Shown here: positions 21,514 to 33,330 of the stretch, piece after piece
Layout of the letters: every line of letters starts with the position of its first letter
Position numbering within the stretch: position 1 is the stretch's first letter
NCBI RefSeq assembly: GCF_907164915.1
Contig: NC_061862.1
Location: 141,599,913 to 141,663,912 of the forward strand
Direction of reading: 5' to 3'
Length of the DNA: 64,000 nt
Source: Impatiens glandulifera
Lineage: Eukaryota > Streptophyta > Magnoliopsida > Ericales > Balsaminaceae
Notes under the pieces: generated by a model
Told to the model about the DNA's origin: nothing
Databases searched by the model: none
What the model saw: the letters and a program-made list of their open reading frames with translations, nothing else
Program-made: the position numbers and the translations under genes

Positions 21514-22013
21514 NNNNNNNNNNNNNNNNNNNNNNNNNNNNNNNNNNNNNNNNNNNNNNNNNNNNNNNNNNNNNNNNNNNNNNNNNNNNNNNNNNNNNNN
21601 NNNNNNNNNNNNNNNNNNNNNNNNNNNNNNNNNNNNNNNNNNNNNNNNNNNNNNNNNNNNNNNNNNNNNNNNNNNNNNNNNNNNNNNNNNNNNNNNNNNN
21701 NNNNNNNNNNNNNNNNNNNNNNNNNNNNNNNNNNNNNNNNNNNNNNNNNNNNNNNNNNNNNNNNNNNNNNNNNNNNNNNNNNNNNNNNNNNNNNNNNNNN
21801 NNNNNNNNNNNNNNNNNNNNNNNNNNNNNNNNNNNNNNNNNNNNNNNNNNNNNNNNNNNNNNNNNNNNNNNNNNNNNNNNNNNNNNNNNNNNNNNNNNNN
21901 NNNNNNNNNNNNNNNNNNNNNNNNNNNNNNNNNNNNNNNNNNNNNNNNNNNNNNNNNNNNNNNNNNNNNNNNNNNNNNNNNNNNNNNNNNNNNNNNNNNN
22001 NNNNNNNNNNNNN
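21514..22013. other. Assembly gap of exactly 500 N
   Basis: A run of 500 undetermined bases, a conventional gap size that says nothing about real length. The left flank is CCGGT-rich element DNA; the right flank resumes with unrelated sequence, so the 5' end of the LTR element may be missing here. No open frame across it is meaningful. Confidence 0.98.
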
Positions 22014-22380
22014 ACGGGCGTTAGCCGATCAGATGAGACGCAGGCACGTCTGGGTCATTGGATGAGATCTCAATGCTCATTTGATGACCTATTTTCGGCT
22101 GTAGGTTTCTTCTTCATTTTTGGCCACACCCGATTACGATATTATTTTTAAATTAAAACTTTAAAGGTTTTTTTTAAATTGATTTTTTTTTTACCTTTTT
22201 GGTTTTAATTTTGATCTTTTAAATACACGAAATATAAAAAAATATGGCAAATATTTTATTATTTTATTTTTCATATTTTAGTGTTAAATAAATAATTTTG
22301 GGAGATAAAATGGGTACCTTATTTCTTATTTTCTCTAAAATTATTTTAAGATAAATGAGTATAACATTTATCCCAAATAA
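22014..22380. repeat. Repeat related to 57.2-57.6 kb and 60.7-61.0 kb
   Basis: A GC-richer start (GGGCGTTAGCCGATCAG) is followed by TTTTAAATTGATTTTTT, then ATAAAATG and TTTATCCCAAATAATTT. The order of similar words is the same at 57360-57600 and 60850-61040. No gene. Confidence 0.5.
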
Positions 22381-22600
22381 TTTTATTATTTTATTTGGAT
22401 TATTTTTCTTAATTAATTTTATTAATTATTATAATAATTAATTATTTTAATTGGGTTTTGAATATGAGGTTAATTATTTTGATTTTATTTATTTAATAAT
22501 AAATGAAAATAATAATTTTATTTTCATAAATTAGTGTGTAAATTTTTGTTATTAAACCTGGTAAATCATTCAACTTTCAAATTGATGTACTATTAAGCAA

Positions 22601-22688
<88 letters not shown>

Positions 22689-22925
22689 TTATTATTTTAT
22701 TTTGATCATTTTCTTTAATTAATTTGATTAATTATTATAATAATTAATTATAATTAATTATTTTAATTGGGTTTTGAATATGAGGTTAATTATTTTAATT
22801 TTATTTATTTAATAATAAATGAAAATAATTATTTTATTTTCAGAAATTAGTGTGTAAATTTCTGTTACTTAAACATGGTAAACCATTAAACTTTCAAATT
22901 GATGTACTATTAAGCAACAATATAT
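22381..22925. repeat. Direct duplication of ~235 bp, each copy ending in TA repeats
   Basis: Two copies (about 22381-22612 and 22686-22925) share TTTTAATTGGGTTTTGAATATGAGG-type sequence, AATTAGTGTGTAAATTT and CAAATTGATGTACTATTAAGCAACAA. Each ends in an AT tract. Confidence 0.85.
22604..22685. repeat. (AT)n microsatellite
   Basis: About 80 bases of uninterrupted AT dinucleotides between the two copies of the 235-bp repeat. Confidence 0.95.
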
Positions 22926-23083
22926 ATAAATATATTATAATATATATATAAATATATTATATATATATAAATATATTATATATATATAAATATATTATAT
23001 ATATTATATATATATATAAATATATTATATATATTATATATATATATAATATAATATATATATAATATATATATAATATATTT

Positions 23084-23114
<31 letters not shown>

Positions 23115-23222
23115 TATATATATTATATATATATATATAAATATATAAATATATTATATATATATATATATTATATATATATAAATATATTATATATATT
23201 ATATATATATATTATATAATAT

Positions 23223-23253
<31 letters not shown>

Positions 23254-23280
23254 ATATTTATATATATATATAATATATTT
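22919..23280. repeat. AT-only complex satellite with TATATAAATATATTATA units
   Basis: About 360 bases made only of A and T, in which TATATATAAATATATTATA and its reverse complement alternate. The right part is largely the inverse of the left, so the whole tract is a large imperfect palindrome. It is a likely replication and assembly trouble spot. Confidence 0.85.
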
Positions 23281-23399
23281 ATCTAATCCAATCGCCTAAA
23301 AACTTAAAATAATGTTTTATTGATAATGGAGATAAAAATAAAAAAAAATAAAAAAAAATATGCCTAATATCTTATATAGGAAACTTAATTAAACCTATA

Positions 23400-26110
23400 T
23401 TCTTTTCAAAATAATAATGTATAACATCAATACTCTTGATATATCTATAGTAATGCTAAAACATCTAACTAATTGTTATTTTGGTCCAATTTTATTGCCC
23501 CTTTAATTTTAGAAAACTGAATTGTTAATTAAGCATTCATTATAAGATGTAATGAAAAAGTTCATATTTACTATTTATATAATTATATTTCCATTACATT
23601 CAACCTATAATTAAGAAACATTCACTATTAAACACTTACAAAAATATAAAAGTTTAATTATTAAAATAAAAGTAAATTTGAATTATATTCGTTTAATGTG
23701 AGATAAATCAATGAGAAAATTAAGAATTTGTTTTTGAATTAGTTAAGGATTCCATAAAGAAAAGGTCACACCCTAAAATATAAAGAGACTAAAGTGAATA
23801 TAGAGTTAAAATTTTATTTTACTCCTTATAAGATAGTTTAGGGAAAATGCTTTGTAACCTTTTTCAGATTAGGTTAAATAATCTAATGTCTATATTTGTG
23901 TTTTGAAAAATTAAGTTACTGTCTGAAAAATATAGAATATTTTGATAAATAAATTGATTGATAACGATATATAAAAGAATGATTAGTTATTTAAGTAACT
24001 TTATAAAACTGTTGCAGAGTGAACAAAGGAAATTAAACAGGACAAATGTTGAAATCACATTGTAAATAAATTCATTGCACCGTCAAAATTGTTAAGAAGT
24101 AAATGTCAAAATAGCAACAATCTAGAGTATAATTTTTAAATCAATCTTTTTATAAGATATATACTTTTTTCTCTCATAAAAATTAGTCTATACACCACAA
24201 TAAATGGGATATACTTTTCTAATATGTTTTAAAAATAATATATCTTTCTTCTTTTTAATATTTTAAATAAAATAAATTATATTACGTGTAATCGTTTAGG
24301 CGCCAATCTAACTCAATATCAGATATTAATTAGTAAATTTATATTAAAGTACAAATTCTTTTGTACAAAATATTTTTTTTTTTATTGAAGAAGATTCAGT
24401 CTCTTATCCATTAGAAAATAAAATTTATCTCCAAGGAATATCCATATTCAAACTTCGCTTTTTGCATAGAAACTATAAAAAATATTACAAGTTTCTTTAT
24501 TTATCAGGGTAATTTCATTTTATCATGGAAAACTAAGAAAAAGACTATAATTCTTAGAATTATGTATCTTACACTTTTTTTTTTTCATTTTAGAAATTAA
24601 TATGATCCTTCTAAGTTATAACTTCTTTAACTTTAAGCGTTTTAAATAAGAATCAAATTCATATATTTAGTAGTTTAGACACTAATAGATATCTTACATA
24701 TTTACATATCTAAAATGTGATATTTCATTGTGTATATCATTATATTATGATAATCAAGCTACTATTCATGTCCTGGAAAAAAATATTTCGTGAAAAAAAC
24801 ACTTGAATATTTGTTGTCACATATTTTGAAATTAATATATTTCTGGTTTTATAAAACTTGAACACGTGAATAAAAAAAATATTAGCTGATATTTTTACAA
24901 AGTAAGTTTATTTCTCGTCTAATATTTTAATCTTGATTGGAAAATATTAAGATAAGTACATTATAAGCAAATATTTCAATTCAAGTTTATTACTAATATT
25001 AATTGATTTTTATTTCATGAGTACATATACTTTAGAGTTGGTTTTATATATTTTATTGAGTTGAGAAAGTCAGACAATGACGATAAAATTCAACCTAATT
25101 TTGATTTGTTTGGAGTTGAAATTTGTGACGTAATTCCATCTACAATATTAATAATACTTGGGCGCTAAGATATAATATTTAATACAAATAATATTTATTA
25201 TCTATCCATCAAATATTTATAATATTATATTAAGACGGTTGTTTAATGATTTAGGAGAACTTAGATTTATTCACACATTCTATCATATTTTATATTTTCG
25301 GTTGACGTGAGTATTTGCATATTTAATTCTTATAGAACAAAATTAACAGTTTCCGACGCATAAAAAGGTCTTTAACGGCGCTATTTAGCGTCACAGGTAA
25401 TCTTATCAATATTTATTTGAGGATTGAGCAAGTTTTTACCGACGCGTATATTTGCGACGATACAACTATATTTATGTGCCGATAAATATTTCTTTGAAAG
25501 ATTGTTCCATTGTATCTTGTAATTTAGACATCTGCACTTCCTAATTTTCAAAGTTAATTTAATTATTTAGTAATATTTTAATTTTATATTTATTTAAATT
25601 TATAAATCAATATTAGTGAACAAAACAAATTTTTTAATTAAAAATTCATAATATCAAATCAAATAAACAATAAAATACATCATCATTATAACAATAAAAT
25701 ACATCATCATAAGACAAAAATAATAATTTTAAAAAATATATAAGAAAATTTCAAACTCCAAATATCCAAAACTGTCCAAATTAAATATGTGATATTTCCT
25801 TCTTCCATAATAAAATTTAGTATTATAATCTTTGTAATATGATGAACAACAAACTCTTCACTTTACTCTAAAGAAAACATAAACACTATTAGAATATTTA
25901 TATTAATTTATGTTAGTGCCAATTTCAATAAAATTATGTTTTTTTCTCATTTCTTTTATTTCTCTACCAATAGCTTACAATCCTTTATATATTCTAAAGT
26001 AAGATTACACAAAAAGAAATAATATCTACATTATTAAATAATTTTGAGATAAATCTTCAAATATAATTACAAATTAATATATAATTAAATATATTAATTA
26101 AAAAGAAAAT
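23400..26110. repeat. Duplicated block, copy B, left part
   Basis: Aligns with 3023-3317 and 7210-8985 of block A without the gypsy insertion, so it shows the empty site of that element (the shared TTTAATTATTAAAA region near 23645). It includes the ACCGACGC repeat at 25340-25510. No coding sequence was found. Copy B ends near 26110, where foreign DNA begins. Confidence 0.7.
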
Positions 26111-27160
26111 ATATATGATTATTTTATTTTGTTGGAGAAAAATAATTAAACCTAAACAAATATTTAAATCATTAATTATTTTAACTTCATATTTCTTCTT
26201 CTTTTTATATTTTTTTTCTTATATTAATATTGATTATATATATTAATATTGATTATTAATTATTTTAAATTATTTTGTCACAATGCTTGGATATAACGAT
26301 GACTTATCATTTTAACAATAAAAATCCTTCAACAAAAAATTAATTAATAATCAAGAATTGGATAATAATAGCAGCTCGATTCAACAAACAACAAAAGAGT
26401 AATAATTAAATATTAGACAAAACAATGTTCTTTACTACTACTATAAGTCATGAATCAAAAATTAAATAAAAAATTATTAATTTTATTTTTGTTCATAATA
26501 AATTAAATAAGAAAAAAAATCTTTAAAAAAATATTACTGTAAAACACAAAATTTATAAATAAGTTGTTAATTTTTTTTAAAAAAAAATGAGAATTTAAGA
26601 ATTATGATAAATAAAAACGGATAATAAAAAGGAAAATAAAATAAAAAAAGAAAAATTAATATAAAAATAATAAAAAAAATTATGAATTAAATAAATTTAA
26701 CTGGGTTAATTAATGAAAAAGAAAGAGAGAGAAAATATATTAATATTTAATTAATAAATATATAAATAAATAAAATAAAATTTAACTTTGTCTTACTGAA
26801 AGGCTAAATGAATCTATTTTTGATAGGACGTATATTTAAATTATCTTTTATTAATATATACGTCTAAGTGAGCTAGTTATACAAATACATACGTATAAGT
26901 TATTTTTTTCTTATTTATCAAATATTAAAAATACTGATTGAATAAATAATTTGTAAATTTGATCTATTTATTAACTCATCATATTTTTCATCTTCAGCAC
27001 ATATTCATCCAGATTACTTGCAAATCAGTAAACCCAAACACATCAAAGTAAGTTACAAATCAATAAATCCAAACACATCAAAAGTAATCTGGTAAAACTT
27101 TTTATGATAAATTAAAGACAATATTAACTTTAAAAAATAATTACTAATTTTTTTATGGTC
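26111..27160. other. Very AT-rich DNA inserted into block B
   Basis: No gene seen. Two partly similar stretches (27010-27045 and 27056-27090) share ACAAATCA with AACCCAAACACATCAAA or a close form. A related word (AATTAGTAAACCAAAC) follows the LINE fragment at 27870, so the fragment may sit inside an older repeat. Confidence 0.5.
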
Positions 27161-27162
27161 AG

Positions 27163-27866
27163 TAAGTAGAATGGGCTCCTCTTGTATGGTCAATGAAGAT
27201 TATTCCTCGACACCAATTCATCATATGGCTCGCCTTCTGGGAAAGACTCAGCACTCGTGATCGTATCAACAAATATATGAGCATCCCGGACGCGAGCTGT
27301 CTTCTATGCATAGGAAATGAAGAAACCATAGATCACCTATTCGGGAGTTGTTGTATTGCTTCGGAGCTTTGGAACAGATTCTATAAAAGACTGGAGCTAA
27401 TCAGTTTCCCGAGCGAATGAATGAAATCAAAGAAGCGACACTACTCAAAGCCAAGGAAAATAGATTTTCAACAAGCGTGTTCAAGTGCACTTTGGAGTAG
27501 TGGTGTATAACATTTGAAAATAATGGAATACAAGGGTATGGTAGAACTCGTAGGAGCGTTGAAGAGTTATGGAAAGATATTGTATCGGATTGCAGCGCCC
27601 TCGCGAGAACGTGAAGAAAATTCCAAGCACGGAGCAGAACTGGAATATCTGCAGGACTGGAATTTGCCGTTTGTTAAACTCAATAGAATTGAAAGCATTG
27701 TAATCAGATAATTCATTTACGTTTTTAGCTTTTTGGTTTTATTTAGAATGTTACGATTTCAAAATCATTTTAGGCCTGTCTAGAATGATCTTTTTAATTT
27801 TTTTCCTGTTTTAAGGAATTTTTAATGAAATAACGCCAAGTCGTTTTTCCCAAAAAAAAATCTACA
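27163..27866 (+). mobile_element. 5'-truncated LINE (L1-type) with zf-RVT domain and poly-A tail
   Basis: About 700 bp, the 3' end of the same LINE family that lies complete at 43323-52797. The start codes for the reverse-transcriptase zinc-binding region (PRHQFIIWLAFWERLSTRDR, CLLCIGNEETIDHLF), open from 27193 to 27420. The 3' untranslated part (TTAGCTTTTTGGTTTTATTT, GGCCTGTCTAGAATGATC) ends in CGTTTTTCCC and nine A. It is dead on arrival, because 5' truncation removed endonuclease and RT. Confidence 0.85.
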
Positions 27867-28354
27867 AATTAGTAAACCAAACGACACATCAAATTGAAGA
27901 ACCTAATCCTACATTACCCAAATTGAAGAATCATAATTCTCAGCACTTATTCTTTTCTAAACCAAACACATCAGTTCTATATTGATTTATTTGCTGCTCA
28001 TAAACCAAGTCATTATCGGAAATACTATGAAAAATTATAAACTTACCGATGAGTTCCAGTTGAAGAACAACCGTAGATCTGAAAAATAATCGTAGATCTG
28101 AAGAACAACTGAAGATCTAAAGAATAGTCGTAGATCTAAGGTGAGTTAAGTCGTTAACTATTGAGGAAGAGATTATAGAGTTCAGTATCAGTATCATACC
28201 ATATTTGTCTTTCTTCTTTCGAACCTAAGGAAACTTTGTATTAGGAAAGAAAAGAAAGAGATATGTGAGATGTCTGTATCAGTAAAGACTAAAGAAATAA
28301 AATAATAATAGTGTATATAATAATTTTTCAATCGGAAATAATCATTTTGATTTT
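27867..28354. other. Non-coding DNA with ~19-bp GTAGATCTGAAGAA repeats
   Basis: Between 28068 and 28142 a unit like AACCGTAGATCTGAAGAAC occurs four times with small changes. Nothing else recognised. Confidence 0.55.
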
Positions 28355-28500
28355 GCAGTTGAACCGTCCGGTCAGACCGGATTTTGACCAGTTCAAAATG
28401 TTACCATTTTGAAGACAAAATTCGGACCGCTCAATAAACCATTTCGCGGTTGGACCGGTTGGACCGCCAGTCAGACCACGTATTTTAAAACATTGCATAA
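28355..28500. repeat. ACCGG-rich repeat terminus
   Basis: GAACCGTCCGGTCAGACCGG and, about 85 bases later, GGTTGGACCGGTTGGACCGCC ending TTTTAAAACATTG. This is a compact GC-rich island in AT-rich DNA that looks like one end of a dispersed element. Family not known. Confidence 0.35.
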
Positions 28501-29293
28501 ATAGTCGTGAGACGCGATTAATTTTTGTTAAACCCTAAACATAAACCAAAAACATAAACTAACACGAATAATGAAGAGACGTCGAGGTAGACAGTAGTGA
28601 AGATGAACAACGGCTAAAGAGACGCGATGAAGAGATATGAAATGGTTATAGCCTAAGAGGCGCGTCAAGGAGGGACTTATAAATAGAGTATGGCACTAAA
28701 AGAAACGCGTGCCTCTTCGTGTTCAACGCATCGCGAGACGTGACCAACCATCAAGAGAGGCGACCAATCATCGCGAGGCAACCAATCATCTACATTCAAC
28801 AACTTACAAAGTGTAGCAATCTACCAAATCCATCAAATATAGTCTCGAATCTGTTCAATTAAACACAAAACATTCAAACATCGATCAAATATAAAACTTT
28901 CAATTTATGATAATCATAAAAATATAAATTCAATTCAAGCTTGATCTCTGAAAGGATTTGTCCATCGTTGTATTCGTCATTCGTCATTGTGTTCGTCGTT
29001 TGTCGTTTTGTTCGTCATTCGTCTGGTCGCCACTTAGGGTTTAGAGAGAAGGAGGATAAGACCGAGAACAGGGTGAACGGGAAGATAAAAATGAAAAATA
29101 ATGGGGAATATAAATAATAATAAGGGCATTTTGGTCATTTACGTCGCGTGACACAACTACATGCGTAACGTGACGCGAAAGGGCATTTTCGTCTTTAGAT
29201 AGGCCGAAAATATCATTTTTGCAATGTTTATTAGGCGTGGGTCATTTTCCAAAACGTGCCCATTATTAGGGTCATTTCATTCAATTTCCCGTA
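28501..29293. mobile_element. Non-autonomous DNA repeat with GACGCG motifs (member 2)
   Basis: Carries GAGACGCG, AAACGCGTG, ATCGCGAGACG and GTAACGTGACGCG words, and the end AGGGTCATTTCATTC then AATTTCCC. It corresponds to 2404-3022 in order and ending, including a CATTCAACA region before the central part. A short CGTTGTATTCGTCATTCGTC tandem (28970-29030) is specific to this copy. No coding. Confidence 0.4.
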
Positions 29294-32200
29294 GATAAGG
29301 TGATAGTCATGGGAAGGACAGTTTGGACCAAATGGAAGAAAGTGGTGGAGGCACCTTCTAAATCCTTTGAATTTCAAACCAAAGTGGATTGGTCGAGTGT
29401 GATGTCGATTACCGGGATTAAGAATGGAAAGCAAATATCCATCAATGTTGATGTTCATCACTTGAAGCTGTTAAAAAGGGTTATATCGAGGTCAACATGG
29501 AATCACTAGTGGCTTGGCGGTCCAAATGACGGTGAGTTTGAGTCTAATTATAATGCAAGAGGAAGGTATGTGGCACTTTGGGTTGATTTTATAACCATGT
29601 GTATTATGCCCAGTTCAAAATGTTTTATCTCTCCAATTGAGGAGGGGATTCGACGTTTAGAAAATAGTCATTTGATTACTATCATTAAGGTGTAATCTAC
29701 TTTTGCGTTAAACAACCAATTTATGTTTAAGCTTAAGAAGGTTGTTGAGCTGAATCACGTCGGAAGGCCGTTGAATGAGCAAGAGGAGGTGACGGGAATA
29801 AACGATATTTGGATTTTTTTGTTAAAATTGCCAATGAAACTTTGAAATATCACGAACTTGAAAAATGTAGGTGATGAATTGGGAGGATTCTTGGATATCG
29901 ATGAGCACACATGATGTACATTAGGCTAGACTATGTGTGTCATTGTTGCTCATGTATGTAATAAATCTAGAGTCTATTAACATTGATTATGCTTCGGTCA
30001 AGTTTAGAGTCGCGGTGTGGCCCGAACATCCCATTGTGGGTGTGCCCTCATCAAGTACCCGGGTAAGCTTTTTGGTTGGAAACATGGTTGGTTTAGTTGA
30101 GGACAACCTTTGAGTGGATTTTATGGTGTATAAGGCCCTCATGTACCCTTTTTCATCATCATATTTTTGAGTTGTTGTTCGAGCAAACTATGATCGAACG
30201 CGCAGAAAGAGAGATTTGATCACCTATGGACGATAATATTCACGTCAATTCTATGAGGTCCTTCTAACCCGAACCCATTGAACTTAAAATATTAGTTTTC
30301 ATTCATGATTTGTCTAATGATAAATTTGTGGCCTCAGAGTTAGACTATGATGTTGATGAAGAGATATGTGTGAATTTCTCCACAAATAATATGATGTTGT
30401 ATGAGAATAAATCATGTGGTCTTGAGTCTGAGACTCTTGTGTGGCCAGAAGCTCAAGAGATTCCTCCTCTTTTGTACACTTTACAACCGAACCCCCTCCA
30501 TCCAGTAGTTATCAACGTTGCCAATTAAAAAAACTAAAGGATTTACCTCAAGGTTGTCTACAAAATGGAAAGTGCATCTCGAAGTCGAAGAAGGGTTAAT
30601 CCGATTAGTTTTTATAATGATTAGAAAGATAATTGTGTGAAATTTTTATGGGATTTATGATGGTGTAAAAAGAGGTGTCATTAAATCTCTCATAGCAATC
30701 CATGATTGCGGAATATATTGTTTTAGTAAGACAAAGATTGATATATGGACTAGTGAAATATTAAGAATCTTTGTAAATGGCGTATGTATGAGTGGATGAG
30801 AGGCCCTTAATTCTATAGGGTCAATCAGATGAGAGTTTGGTGGAATATAATAAGGAATTGTATGATAAAATTGATGTTAGCCTAATAGATACTTAGTTAA
30901 CATTTAGTTAAAAAAAAATTGGGGGACAAATTTCAATGGGTGATTTCTATAGTTTATGGGTTTATGGGTCAGTTCTTCCATAATTTAAAACTGAGTATTT
31001 TAAGGAAATTATAAATGTGGCTAGTCTCTGGACTTACCTATTTTTTTTTTTTCAAGTAACAACAAAGTTAGATTCCCATTTAAAAAGAAATGGATCATTA
31101 GGCTCATCAACCTTATGCGTATATTGAAAATCATGAACTCATTGATCCGCCTTTCGTATGCGAATAATTTACCTTTTAGAGAGGTAATGAGAGGGATGGG
31201 CATTGTCATTTCTATATCGACAGATTTCTAGTCAGTGAGTCCATATTTTGGGGGTGACTAATATTTTTAAGAAGTCTTTTCCATGGAGTTGTTCAGACCA
31301 TTATCTAATCTTGTTACAACGAATAGTGTTAACAAAAAGAAATTTGTGTTTTCATATTCAAGAATAAGTGACTAATTAATGATAATTTCACATCGTGTGT
31401 ACAATTTTGGTGGGTGAGTAAATGGCGACGGGTTCCCCGTGAAGTAAAATTCTTTTTGAACTTAAGAAACCTTTAAAAACTCCTTAAAAATTGGTTCATG
31501 GGAGACTGTGCTATCTTTTGTGCCAAGATTTGGGCGTTATGTAATATGATTAACGTCATCGATAGGGTTGAGGAGTTTTGGGATCTCTATAGAGGAAGTT
31601 AGTTCTCGAATTCACACGGTTATTCATTTTCTTACACTTTCTAAGGATGAAGAAAATGGAGATCACCAACATAGTAGGGTTATCTAGCTTAGAGTTGGAG
31701 ATAAGAATACTAATATTTTTCACGGGATCTCTAAGGCACAAGGTAAGAACAATGCAGTTAATTTAATTTTAGCCCATAGTGTTGTTCATGAAAGAAAACT
31801 GACCATCTCTACTAGCATTGTTCAATTCAATAAGGACATACCTAAATTTGACGACATCACTTTCGACTCCATTAATTTGATGCAAAAATAGATTTTGGAG
31901 GCTCGGTTTACAGTGAAGGAAGTTGAGAAGGCTATTAAGGGGTGGTATCGATAATGTTCCAAGGTTCGATGATTTTACTTTGGCTTTCTTTAAGAAAACG
32001 TGGCATTTTTTTAAGGATATTATGGAAGCTTTCGATAATTCCAACGTTGATTTGTCTCGCTAGTAAGGCTGTAAGAATTATTGATGTGAAAAATTTTAGT
32101 CTATCAATTTGGTTTCTTTTTTTATAAAATTGTGTAAAAAGTTTGGCTAATAGACTTTGTGGAGTGCTAGGATCGATCATCTCTAGGAATCATATGGCGT

Positions 32201-33330
32201 TCATTAAATGACGTCAGATCTTTGATGCGGTATTAGTGTTAATGAATGTATTGACTCAACTAATTTGGAAGGAGATAAATGTGATTTTGTAAACTAAATA
32301 TTGAAAAAGGATAATGATCATGTTAATTGGATGTCATGGGAAGAATGAGAATGTGAGAAAAATGGATTGATTAGATAAGATTTTACAGCTTGACGGCCAA
32401 GTTCTTAGTTATTGTGAATGGGAATTCTCATGGTTATTTTGAGAGCTCTCGAGGGATGAGACAATGTGATTCTTAGTCTCCTTTCTAGTTTTTTATTGTC
32501 ATAAAATCTCTCTCAAGAATGATAGTTTTGGCAAAGAAATGCAGTAATTATCCGCGGGGTGGATTGTGGGGGCAAGGAGTCCATATTTCATCTACTTTTT
32601 GTCTATGATTCACTCTGCATTATTCAAGCTATGTACAAGAATTACATGTACCTTCGTGATATCCTTTATTATTTGGTGCATATTCCGATCTATGGTTGAA
32701 TCTTGGTAAATTTGTTATTTTTTTCCGGACTCTGTTTTGTTGAGGAGAAAAACAAGGCTCGCAAATGTTTTGAATTTCGGTATTAGTGTCTTCCCGTCGT
32801 TATATCTCGATCGTCATTGGATGCTAAAGCTCATTTTAGGGCCTCTTAAGACCCGATCATCACTATGATAGAAGGTAAATTATCAATTTGGAAAAGAAAA
32901 ATGATCTTGAAGGGGATTGAAGGGGATCGTTTGGTTCTCATCAAGAGTGTTTTAACATTTATGTCCACCTATATGATATCTTTATTCATTATCCTCAAGT
33001 GTGTGGTGGCGAAAATTGAGAGAATTATGGGTAAATATTTTAAGAATCGTTTTATTCCTCATTCGGTCATTTGGTCAGTTGAGATAAGGTCAAGCGATAC
33101 AAAGATTAAGAAGACTAGGTATCCGAGATCTAGTTTCTTTTAACAAAACCCTTCTCTCAAAAATGGTGTAGCAGATTAGCATATGAGCCGGATAGTGGCA
33201 TCATTGATCAAATATAAATATGGCCAAAAGTCTAATCATCTTGCGGGTTGTTGCATTTGGAGTACGGGTTGTTGCATTTGGAGTAGAATATATTTTTTAT
33301 GGAAAAGTAATTGCGAACAAACTAGATTCG
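29294..33330 (+). pseudogene. Old, heavily decayed L1-type LINE (ORF1/ORF2 remnants)
   Basis: A series of plus-strand fragments in changing frames with many stops. Early part (29300-29700): KVDWSSVMSITGIKNGK and YNARGRYVALWVDF, probably ORF1. Endonuclease remnants at 30940-31320: IVYGFMGQF, then a late stretch corresponding to PWSCSDHYLILL. RT remnants at 31900-33140: EARFTVKEVEKAIKG, LIDFVECWDRSS, KRQIFDAVLVLM-like words, then SIWKRKMILKG, LVLIKSVLTFMSTYMISLFI and KIERIMGKYF. The order matches a plant L1 ORF2. It is a different and older family member than the LINE at 43-52 kb. Borders are uncertain. Confidence 0.7.

Noticed and set aside
21377..22151. Two ~214-residue open frames across 21.4-22.1 kb
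   Set aside because: They exist only because undetermined bases contain no stop codons.
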